A DNA stretch of 16,073 nucleotides from contig JAHHSR010000037.1 of NCBI GenBank assembly GCA_020025075.1, positions 1 through 16,073 of the forward strand, given 5' to 3'. The first letter of the stretch is position 1. Every line of letters begins with the position of its first letter. The notes beneath the pieces are model-generated. The model did not search any database. It was given only the letters and a program-made list of their open reading frames with translations, and was not told where the DNA came from. The translations under genes and the position numbers were made by a program. The stretch comes from Pectinatus sp. GTDB lineage: Bacteria > Bacillota > Negativicutes > Selenomonadales > Selenomonadaceae. Shown one piece after another: positions 6,299-12,705 of the stretch.

Positions 6299-7344
6299 AA
6301 AAGGTAAATATTTGCGGCTTGCCGCTAAATGAATTAAAAGAGCAGTTTAAGAGCGAAGACATTGCTCCCTTTCGCGCTGCTCAAGTTATGGAGTGGCTTT
6401 ATAAGCGGGCTGCTGCTGATTTTTCGCAAATGGACAATCTGCCGCTTTCTTTGCGGGAAAAGCTCGCCATGAAATATGATTTAGGTCTTGGCAGCTTGGT
6501 TGCTCAGCTTACCTCAAAGGATGGCAAGACGACAAAGTCTCTGATTGAGTTTGCCGATAAGATGGCGGTAGAAACTGTTTTGATGCGGCAAAGCTATGGC
6601 AATAGTATTTGCGTTTCTTCGCAGGCGGGCTGTGCGATGGGCTGTTCCTTTTGCGCTTCGACGCTGCATGGCGTGGCACGCAATTTGTCTTTTGGAGAGA
6701 TTATGGCACAGGCACTTTATAATTTACGGGCTTCCAAAGCACCTATCAATAATATTGTGCTCATGGGCAGTGGGGAACCACTGCAAAATTATGACAATGT
6801 TTTGAGCTTCATTCGTGAAGTGCATGAAAAATACAGCCTTAATATCGGCTATCGCAATATAACGCTTTCTACTTGTGGTATTGTGCCGCGCATTTACGAT
6901 TTGGCGCAGGAAGATTTACCGATAACGCTTTCTATATCACTGCATGCGCCGCAAGATGAGCTTCGCTCTGAATTGATGCCGATAAATCGCAAATATCCGC
7001 TGCATGATGTCTTGGCTGTCGCGGATTATTATGCTCAAAAGACAAAAAGGCGCGTAACATACGAATACATTCTCATTGACCATATAAATGATAATGAAGA
7101 ACAGATAAAGGCACTTGTATCTATTTTGCGTGGCAAGCTTGCCAACGTCAATCTCATTCCGGTAAATCCTGTTTTGGAAAGGGGCTTTAACCGCCCGAGC
7201 AATAAGCGCGTGCAGCATTTTCAGCAATCATTGCTCAAGCAGCACATCAATGCAACCGTACGGCGGGAGATGGGTGCTGATATTAATGCGGCTTGCGGTC
7301 AGCTGCGCAATAAGTACATGCAAGAAAAGACAAAAAAAAGCTAG
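6295..7344 (+). CDS. rlmN: 23S rRNA/tRNA adenine-2 methyltransferase RlmN (radical SAM)
   Basis: The 349-residue enzyme makes 2-methyladenosine in 23S rRNA and some tRNAs. The radical-SAM cluster motif CAMGCSFC provides Cys113, Cys117 and Cys120. GSGEP at 158-162 is the SAM-contacting GEP region. NAACGQLR near the C-terminus contains Cys334, matching the catalytic cysteine that is methylated during turnover. The N-terminal 80 residues are the usual RNA-binding accessory domain. Length is normal. It overlaps rsmB by four bases (ATGA), which implies translational coupling. The TAG stop at 7342-7344 lies inside the following terminator stem. Confidence 0.95.
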   Translation: MKKVNICGLPLNELKEQFKSEDIAPFRAAQVMEWLYKRAAADFSQMDNLPLSLREKLAMKYDLGLGSLVAQLTSKDGKTTKSLIEFADKMAVETVLMRQSYGNSICVSSQAGCAMGCSFCASTLHGVARNLSFGEIMAQALYNLRASKAPINNIVLMGSGEPLQNYDNVLSFIREVHEKYSLNIGYRNITLSTCGIVPRIYDLAQEDLPITLSISLHAPQDELRSELMPINRKYPLHDVLAVADYYAQKTKRRVTYEYILIDHINDNEEQIKALVSILRGKLANVNLIPVNPVLERGFNRPSNKRVQHFQQSLLKQHINATVRREMGADINAACGQLRNKYMQEKTKKS

Positions 7345-7365
7345 TGCCTTGGCACTAGCTTTTTT
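7334..7365. terminator. Bidirectional intrinsic terminator between rlmN and rubrerythrin
   Basis: AGCTAGTGCC and GGCACTAGCT form the GC core of a stem with a very short loop, and run-in A and run-out T tracts lie on both sides. On the plus strand it ends in six T residues after rlmN. On the minus strand it ends in eight T residues after rubrerythrin. It therefore serves the two convergent genes. The rlmN stop codon lies within the left arm. Confidence 0.88.
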
Positions 7366-7381
7366 ATCCGGTTAAAACAAA

Positions 7382-7915
7382 TTAGAAATTTTCGTCGTGA
7401 ATCTGGAAGAAAGCCTGCGGATGTGAGCAGACAGGACAAATCTGCGGGGCATTTTGCGCTTCGCAGACATAGCCGCAGTTGCTGCATATCCAAATCATCT
7501 TGTCGCTTTTTTTAAATACCGTATCTTGTTCGACATTTTCCAAAAGAAGCTGGTAGCGCTGAGCATGTCTTTTTTCAATATCGCCGACCATTTCAAAGAG
7601 ATTGGCAATTTTGTCGAAACCTTCTTCACGGGCAGTTTTGGCAAATTCAGGATACATGCTCGTAAATTCGTAAGTTTCACCCTTGGCGGCATCTTTTAAG
7701 TTAGCAGCAGTGTCGCCGACGCCATGTACAAGCTTGAACCAAATTTTTGCATGTTCTTTTTCGTTGCCGGCCGTTTCTTCAAAAATGCGGGAAATTTGTA
7801 CGAAACCATCCTTTTTTGCTTGGGAAGCATAAAAGGTGTACTTGTTGCGTGCTTGAGATTCGCCAGCGAAAGCTGCTAGCAGGTTTTTTTCTGTCTGTGA
7901 GCCTTTAAGTTCCAT
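7382..7915 (-). CDS. rbr: Rubrerythrin
   Basis: The 177-residue protein is a non-haem diiron peroxidase that reduces hydrogen peroxide in the cytoplasm of anaerobes. The four-helix domain carries diiron ligands in GESQAR (Glu19), ETAGNEKEH (Glu47, Glu52, His55) and DIEKRHAQRY (Glu114, His117). The C-terminal rubredoxin-like domain binds one iron through CSNC (144, 147) and CPVC (160, 163). The start at 7915 is set by an AGGGGG-type ribosome binding site about 8-10 bases upstream on the minus strand; a longer frame to 7948 would use part of the leader. It is a single-gene unit pointing left, convergent with rlmN and divergent from the FHA/PASTA operon. Its promoter overlaps a candidate operator, so peroxide control is plausible. 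Confidence 0.95.
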   Translation of the reverse strand: MELKGSQTEKNLLAAFAGESQARNKYTFYASQAKKDGFVQISRIFEETAGNEKEHAKIWFKLVHGVGDTAANLKDAAKGETYEFTSMYPEFAKTAREEGFDKIANLFEMVGDIEKRHAQRYQLLLENVEQDTVFKKSDKMIWICSNCGYVCEAQNAPQICPVCSHPQAFFQIHDENF

Positions 7916-7937
7916 ATTAATCTTCCCCCTTTTATTG

Positions 7938-7965
7938 ACTAGGACCAATCAAATATAATCCTAGT
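7938..7965. promoter_or_regulatory. Inverted repeat in the rubrerythrin leader, candidate operator or hairpin
   Basis: The exact 7-base arms ACTAGGA (7938-7944) and TCCTAGT (7959-7965) are separated by 14 AT-rich bases. The repeat starts about 10 bases downstream of the -10 box, between the promoter and the ribosome binding site. It could be bound by a repressor or fold as an RNA hairpin. It does not match the PerR box TTATAATnATTATAA well. Confidence 0.4.
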
Positions 7966-7974
7966 TTATTGATG

Positions 7975-8002
7975 ATTATATATCAAAAAAAGATTTTGTC
8001 AA
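7975..8002 (-). promoter_or_regulatory. Rubrerythrin promoter
   Basis: On the minus strand a perfect TTGACA (7997-8002) and a perfect TATAAT (7975-7980) are 16 bases apart. This predicts strong sigma-70-type expression. The arms TTGAT and ATCAA (7969-7973 and 7982-7986) flank the -10 and may be part of a control site. Confidence 0.85.
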
Positions 8003-8030
8003 TATCAAAGAGGATAGCGGCGGTGTTTTT

Positions 8031-8059
8031 TTGACTTGCCGTTAATTTTTTCATATAAT
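8031..8059 (+). promoter_or_regulatory. Promoter of the FHA/PASTA-kinase cell-envelope operon
   Basis: TTGACT (8031-8036) and TATAAT (8054-8059) are exactly 17 bases apart on the plus strand. The start is expected near 8066, giving a leader of about 60 bases. The -35 box lies 28 bases from the -35 box of the divergent rubrerythrin promoter. No other promoter this strong was seen within the next eight genes. Confidence 0.8.
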
Positions 8060-8126
8060 AGCGGTAGTATATTCAGTATCGGTTTGGGCTGTTTGGAGAC
8101 TGCCGATTATTTATTTGGAGTGCATA

Positions 8127-8876
8127 ATGTCGTTTTCAAAAATGGAAGGCTTTTTAGAAAAGCATATAGAAGGTTTTTTTAACCGTCGCTTTGCAAGCGA
8201 TTTACAGTTTGCTGAAATTGAAAAGAATTTAGAACACCTTTTGGGGCGCGAACAAAAAAAACAGGACGGGCGTATTTTCATTCCCAATAACTATACGATT
8301 GAAATGGCCGATAGTGATTATGAGCATCTTTGCTCAGCTCGTACGCGCACAATGCTGCGCGAGTTTTTAGTTAAGACGGCGATTTATAGTGATTTATTTA
8401 TTAAGGGCGAGATAAAGCTCGAATTTGCCAAGGCGGCAAAATTAAAAAGAGGTGCTTGCAATATCGTAGGGCAATTTTTGCCGCATAGCAGTTCAAATGC
8501 CGAAAATGATACGCTTTCGCAAGATACTATTATTGCTCAGCACCCAGATGATACGCTTTTGGCGGCAAAGCTGCCGGATTATAATTATGCCAGCTTGCGC
8601 GTGGAGCTGGGTAATGATGCGCAGAGTACTTGCCTTTTGGGAGAAAAGCGCATTCATATCGGGCGGCGCGAGGAGAATGAATTTTTGCTCACCGACCCCA
8701 ATGCCTCACGCTTGCATGCCTATATAGCATTTGAGGATGGACGGCATGCTTTATACGATGCCAATAGCTTAAATGGCACCTTTGTCAATGATAAAGCGGT
8801 GCAAAAAGCATTTTTATGCGATGGGGATATGATAGAAATAGGCAGAAGTAAAATATTTTACGAGGTGCTCCCATGA
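8127..8876 (+). CDS. FhaA-like protein: DUF3662 domain plus FHA domain
   Basis: The 249-residue protein begins with the DUF3662 module (about 1-105; KMEGFLEKHIEGFFNRRF at 5-22 and IFIPNNYTIEM at 50-60 are typical), then a low-complexity Ser/Asp linker, then an FHA phosphothreonine-binding domain (about 155-249). The FHA signature is complete: GRREENEF at 179-186, SRLHA at 194-198 and LNGTFVN at 215-221. This is the architecture of actinobacterial FhaA, which reads phosphorylated partners of the PASTA kinase in cell-wall control. GGAG at 8117-8120 sets the ATG at 8127. It is first in the operon and overlaps the next FHA gene by four bases. Confidence 0.88.
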   Translation: MSFSKMEGFLEKHIEGFFNRRFASDLQFAEIEKNLEHLLGREQKKQDGRIFIPNNYTIEMADSDYEHLCSARTRTMLREFLVKTAIYSDLFIKGEIKLEFAKAAKLKRGACNIVGQFLPHSSSNAENDTLSQDTIIAQHPDDTLLAAKLPDYNYASLRVELGNDAQSTCLLGEKRIHIGRREENEFLLTDPNASRLHAYIAFEDGRHALYDANSLNGTFVNDKAVQKAFLCDGDMIEIGRSKIFYEVLP

Positions 8877-9307
8877 CAATGACTATTTTGACGATAGCGC
8901 TTGAGTACCTGATTTTGTTTTTCTTGTGCGGCTTTGTCTATAAGACGATGCGTGCCATTTATCAGGACATAAAGAGCAAGGCAGAAGAAAAGAAAATATC
9001 GCCGCTTGACATGAAGGTTAGCCTGACGGTTCTTGAATCATATGACGAAACGGCGTTAGGAAAGAAAATTTCCTTTAGTGAAGCTTTGACAATTGGACGC
9101 GGCAGCGATAATGATATCGTCTTGGCCGACGCTTATGTATCGCATCACCATGTGGTCATAAGCCCTTTGCGCAACCAGTATCAAATAGAGGATTTGCACA
9201 GCCGCAATCACACATATATAAACGATGAGATGCTTTCAGGTAAGGCATTTTTGCAAGATGGCGATGTCATAAGAATTGGCCAGACAGTATTTCGGTTTGA
9301 GAGGTGA
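8873..9307 (+). CDS. Membrane-anchored FHA domain protein (FhaB-like)
   Basis: The 144-residue protein has one N-terminal membrane helix (about 5-24), a short basic linker and a C-terminal FHA domain (about 48-144). GRGSDNDIVL at 75-84 and SHHHVVI at 90-96 are the phosphothreonine pocket. The usual NGT turn reads NHT (112-114), a variation that may alter ligand choice. The plan matches actinobacterial FhaB/FipA, which is anchored at the division site and recruits partners. It overlaps the previous gene through ATGA; an alternative ATG at 8879 removes two residues. The stop overlaps the GAGGTGAT ribosome binding site of the phosphatase gene. Confidence 0.88.
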   Translation: MTMTILTIALEYLILFFLCGFVYKTMRAIYQDIKSKAEEKKISPLDMKVSLTVLESYDETALGKKISFSEALTIGRGSDNDIVLADAYVSHHHVVISPLRNQYQIEDLHSRNHTYINDEMLSGKAFLQDGDVIRIGQTVFRFER

Positions 9308-9312
9308 TTTGA

Positions 9313-10014
9313 TTGAAGAGCATAGGGGGCACTGATATTGGGTTCGTGCGCAAAAATAACGAGGATAATTTCATCTGCGCCGCGCCGCTTTTTGCAGTGG
9401 CAGATGGCATGGGCGGCCATGCGGCAGGCGAAATAGCTAGTGCCATTTTAGTTGACGAGGTAAGGCGTGCTTCTTTGCCTGCGGCAGGATTTTATTCAGA
9501 AGATGATTTGCGGTGCATCATGGAAGATGCCAATCAAAAAATACTCGATAAGGCAAAGTCAGCAGCAAAATATAGCGGCATGGGCACGACAGCAATAATT
9601 TTGGCTGTCGGCGAGCAAAAGGCCTTTTGGGCACATGTAGGAGATAGCAGGCTTTATCGTTATCGAGATGGGCTTTTAGAGCAGCTTACGACAGACCATT
9701 CTCTCGTCAATATCTGGGTGGAAAATGGCACTTTGACGCCGCAAGAGGCCAAACACCATCCCAAGAAAAATATCCTCGTGCGCGCTTTGGGAACAGATGC
9801 GCTGGTGGAAATAGATACAGGCTCCTTTGCCGTGTGCAGCGGTGATATATACCTTTTGGCAACGGACGGCCTGACCAATATGGTTGATGACAATGGCATT
9901 GCTGCTGTCCTCGGTGTTGATGCGATTGATGATAAGGTGGAAAAATTAATTGCCATGGCGCTTGATAATGGCGGAACGGACAATGTCACGGCAATTGTGG
10001 TGAAGATAGAATGA
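9313..10014 (+). CDS. prpC: PP2C-type Ser/Thr protein phosphatase (PrpC/Stp/PstP)
   Basis: The 233-residue cytosolic phosphatase removes phosphate from targets of the PASTA kinase encoded downstream. All PP2C metal-site motifs are present: RKNNEDN at 13-19, VADGMGGHAAGE at 29-40, WAHVGDSRLYRYRDG, LLATDGLTNMV and GGTDNVTAIVV near the end. Length is that of the compact bacterial family without a membrane tail. Translation starts at TTG (9313), supported by GAGGTGAT at 9301-9308. The TGA overlaps the ATG of the SEDS gene, so the phosphatase and the cell-wall polymerase are translationally coupled. Confidence 0.93.
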   Translation: MKSIGGTDIGFVRKNNEDNFICAAPLFAVADGMGGHAAGEIASAILVDEVRRASLPAAGFYSEDDLRCIMEDANQKILDKAKSAAKYSGMGTTAIILAVGEQKAFWAHVGDSRLYRYRDGLLEQLTTDHSLVNIWVENGTLTPQEAKHHPKKNILVRALGTDALVEIDTGSFAVCSGDIYLLATDGLTNMVDDNGIAAVLGVDAIDDKVEKLIAMALDNGGTDNVTAIVVKIE

Positions 10015-11276
10015 TATATTTTTTTAAAAAGAAAATTATGTTTTTGGCAGCGTCAATGCCTCTTTTGGCGGCGATTTTAATGTATTTGTCACCGTCGCGC
10101 CATCTTCTGACAACGACGGATATGATAGTTACGGCGCTTGCTTGCCTGCTCTTTTTTTTCGCTCCCCTGCTTTTGCGCCGCTGGCAAAAAGGCGGCGATG
10201 AATATCTTTTTCCGCTGGTCATTTTTTTGTGCAGCGTAAGCATGGTCATGCTGCTGCGCCTTAAACCGGCTCTTTATCGAGCGCAGTTCCAGTGGATTGC
10301 CATTGGCCTTGTCGTAATGTTCTTGGTCATTAACTATGCAGACTATTTGCTCCGCTTTTTAGATTATCCATATCTTTTGGGCTTATTTAGTCTGCTCATT
10401 ATTTTTTCTGTATTGATTTTTGGCACGAGTATTGGCGGCAACAAGAATTGGATTGTCTTTGGCCCTTTTCAGGTGCAGCCATCTGAATTTGCCAAGCTCA
10501 CGATTTTAGGTTTTTTGGCTTCGTATTTGCAAGAAAATAAGAATACGTTGAACTTACCAAGCCGCAGCTGGTCATTTTTGCACTTGCCGCCTTTGCGCTT
10601 TTTGGCACCATTGGTGGTCATATGGGGCATTTCTCTTCTCATGTTCGTCTATCAGCGCGATTTGGGTTCGGCCTTGCTTTTTTTCGGCATGGCACTTATG
10701 ATGACATACGCTGCTACGAGCAATAAGACATATGTCTTTTTGGCGCTGGGATTTTTCATGCTTGGCAGCTATATAAGCTATTTGCTCTTTGGCCATGTGC
10801 GCGTGCGCGTTGATATTTGGCTGCACCCGTGGGCGGACCCGATGGGAAAGGCTTATCAAATTGTTCAGTCGATGTTTGCCCTAGGCTATGGCGGGCTTTT
10901 TGGCGCTGGCTATTTTCATGGCTATCCCAATCTTATTCCGGAAGTGCATACAGACTTTATTTTTGCTGCGATAGGGGAAGAGTTTGGGCTCTTTGGTGTC
11001 TTTGCCGTCGTTTCGGCATATCTTTTAATTTTCTTTCGTGGCGTACGCATCGCTATGTATACTGCCAATGAAAAGGAAAAGCTCTTGGCCTTTGGCCTTA
11101 CGGGGACGCTTTTATTGCAGGCATTTATCATTTTGGCTGGCGTGACGCGCCTTATTCCGCTGACAGGCATAACCCTTCCTTTTGTCAGCTATGGCGGCAG
11201 TTCGATGGTGTCTGGCTTTATCTGCCTCGGACTTCTTTTAGCGATAAGCGGGAAGGAGAAAAAACATGGGCGCTGA
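10011..11276 (+). CDS. SEDS-family peptidoglycan polymerase (FtsW/RodA/SpoVE)
   Basis: The 421-residue protein has about ten membrane helices and polymerises glycan strands from lipid II. Family marks are KNWIVFGPFQVQPSEFAK at 145-162, YQRDLGSALLFF at 214-225 with the catalytic-type Asp217, HTDFIFAAIGEEFGLFG in the C-terminal half, and LPFVSYGGSSMV near the end. A long N-terminal region with extra helices precedes the core, as in the FtsW/RodA members next to actinobacterial pknB. Division (FtsW) or elongation (RodA) role cannot be decided from sequence, so I give no symbol. It overlaps prpC by 4 bases and the PBP gene by 11, consistent with an obligate SEDS-PBP pair. Confidence 0.9.
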   Translation: MIYFFKKKIMFLAASMPLLAAILMYLSPSRHLLTTTDMIVTALACLLFFFAPLLLRRWQKGGDEYLFPLVIFLCSVSMVMLLRLKPALYRAQFQWIAIGLVVMFLVINYADYLLRFLDYPYLLGLFSLLIIFSVLIFGTSIGGNKNWIVFGPFQVQPSEFAKLTILGFLASYLQENKNTLNLPSRSWSFLHLPPLRFLAPLVVIWGISLLMFVYQRDLGSALLFFGMALMMTYAATSNKTYVFLALGFFMLGSYISYLLFGHVRVRVDIWLHPWADPMGKAYQIVQSMFALGYGGLFGAGYFHGYPNLIPEVHTDFIFAAIGEEFGLFGVFAVVSAYLLIFFRGVRIAMYTANEKEKLLAFGLTGTLLLQAFIILAGVTRLIPLTGITLPFVSYGGSSMVSGFICLGLLLAISGKEKKHGR

Positions 11277-12705
11277 TAAGCAAAATAAAAATGATATCAA
11301 TAAGAATATGCTGCGCATCGTGCGCGTCTTTATCTTTCTTTTTGTCTTGCTTTTGGCCAATTTGTCCTATCTTCAAGTGGTGAAGAGCGATTGGCTTACC
11401 AGCAATTCTCGTAATCCGCGCCTTTTGGAGCGCATGGATTCCGTACAGCGCGGCACAATTACAGATTGCAATGGCGTAAAGCTGGCTTACAGTGAAAAGG
11501 AGGGCAGCTCGTATAAGCGGGTTTATCCTTTTGGCGCTGTGTTTGCCGTGCCGGTTGGCTATGTGGGAAAGCGCATTGGCAATGCCGGCGTAGAGCGCAG
11601 CGAAAATGCTAAACTTTCGGGTGCCAATACTCTTTATCATCAGTTAGGGCCAATCGAGCAGCTGCTGGAAAATCAGCAGGGCGATACAGTCGAGCTGACC
11701 TTAAATGCCAACTTGCAGAAGGCGGCTTATGCGGCAATGGGCAATCGTCGCGGTGCCGTAGTGGTCATGGATACTTATACGGGTGCTATTTTGGCGATGG
11801 TGAGCAAACCTTCATTTAATCCCAACTTTATTAACAAGCAGTGGAATTCTTTAATAAAAGATAAGCAAAGTCCGCTTCTTAATAGGGCAGTGCAGGGCCT
11901 TTATCCGCCCGGTTCGACGATAAAGCCGCTCATCGCTGCCGCGGCACTTGAAGATGGCGTGATAACGCCACAGTATACAATAGACTGCAAGGGCTATTAT
12001 GATTTAGGTGATGGCCACAAGATAAAAGAAGCACATGGCGAAGTTCACGGCCATGTCGACTTGCGTCAGGGAATTGAAAAATCGTGTAATGTCATGTTTG
12101 CCGGCCTGGCCATAAAACTTGGTGATAAAAGGCTAGAAGAGGCCTTTCGGCAATTTGGCTTTTATGATATTTTGCATACGGATTTTCCTACGGAAGACCC
12201 GCATATGCCTGACTTTAAAAAGCTCAGCCGCGGTGAAACGGCCCAAATTGGCATTGGCCAGGCCAATCTTCTCATTTCGCCGCTGCGCATGGTGATGCTC
12301 GCCGATGTCTTTGGCAACCAGGGGCGCTGCATGAAGCCTTATATCATCAAAAAGGTAATGACGCCACAAGGACAGACAATTTATGAGGGAAGGCCATTCT
12401 TGTTTAAAACGGTTTTAAAACCGCAATGGGCTAATCTCATTGAGGGATATATGAAAGATGTCGTCCTATATGGTACCGGGAGAAGAGCACAAGTAGCCGG
12501 CGTGTCGATAGCCGGCAAAACGGGCACGGCTGAAAACCCATTTGGCGCAGACCACGCTTGGTTTATCGGCACGGCTACATTTAAAAATGGGCGCTCTATA
12601 TCGTTTGCCGTAATCTTGGAAAATAGCGGTTATGGCGGAGCGGAGGCAGCGCCGGTAATCAAAGATGTAATCAAAGCTATGTTAAGGGAGAATAATAATG
12701 GCTAA
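11266..12705 (+). CDS. pbpA: Class B penicillin-binding protein, transpeptidase (PbpA-like)
   Basis: The 479-residue protein has an N-terminal membrane anchor (about 17-38), a short pedestal region and a transpeptidase domain. The active-site motifs are STIK with Ser217 (PPGSTIKPL at 214-222), SCN at 273-275 and KTG at 418-420. It cross-links the strands made by the SEDS partner immediately upstream. It is short for class B PBPs and has no PASTA domains, like the PbpA of the actinobacterial pknB cluster. AAGGAG lies about 7 bases before the ATG, inside the 3' end of the SEDS gene. The last 8 bases overlap the kinase gene. Confidence 0.92.
   Translation: MGADKQNKNDINKNMLRIVRVFIFLFVLLLANLSYLQVVKSDWLTSNSRNPRLLERMDSVQRGTITDCNGVKLAYSEKEGSSYKRVYPFGAVFAVPVGYVGKRIGNAGVERSENAKLSGANTLYHQLGPIEQLLENQQGDTVELTLNANLQKAAYAAMGNRRGAVVVMDTYTGAILAMVSKPSFNPNFINKQWNSLIKDKQSPLLNRAVQGLYPPGSTIKPLIAAAALEDGVITPQYTIDCKGYYDLGDGHKIKEAHGEVHGHVDLRQGIEKSCNVMFAGLAIKLGDKRLEEAFRQFGFYDILHTDFPTEDPHMPDFKKLSRGETAQIGIGQANLLISPLRMVMLADVFGNQGRCMKPYIIKKVMTPQGQTIYEGRPFLFKTVLKPQWANLIEGYMKDVVLYGTGRRAQVAGVSIAGKTGTAENPFGADHAWFIGTATFKNGRSISFAVILENSGYGGAEAAPVIKDVIKAMLRENNNG

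Noticed and set aside
7969..7986. PerR or Fur box at the rubrerythrin -10 region
   Set aside because: Only the outer TTGAT/ATCAA arms are symmetric and the match to TTATAATnATTATAA is poor. The region is AT-rich, so I keep only a generic operator suggestion.
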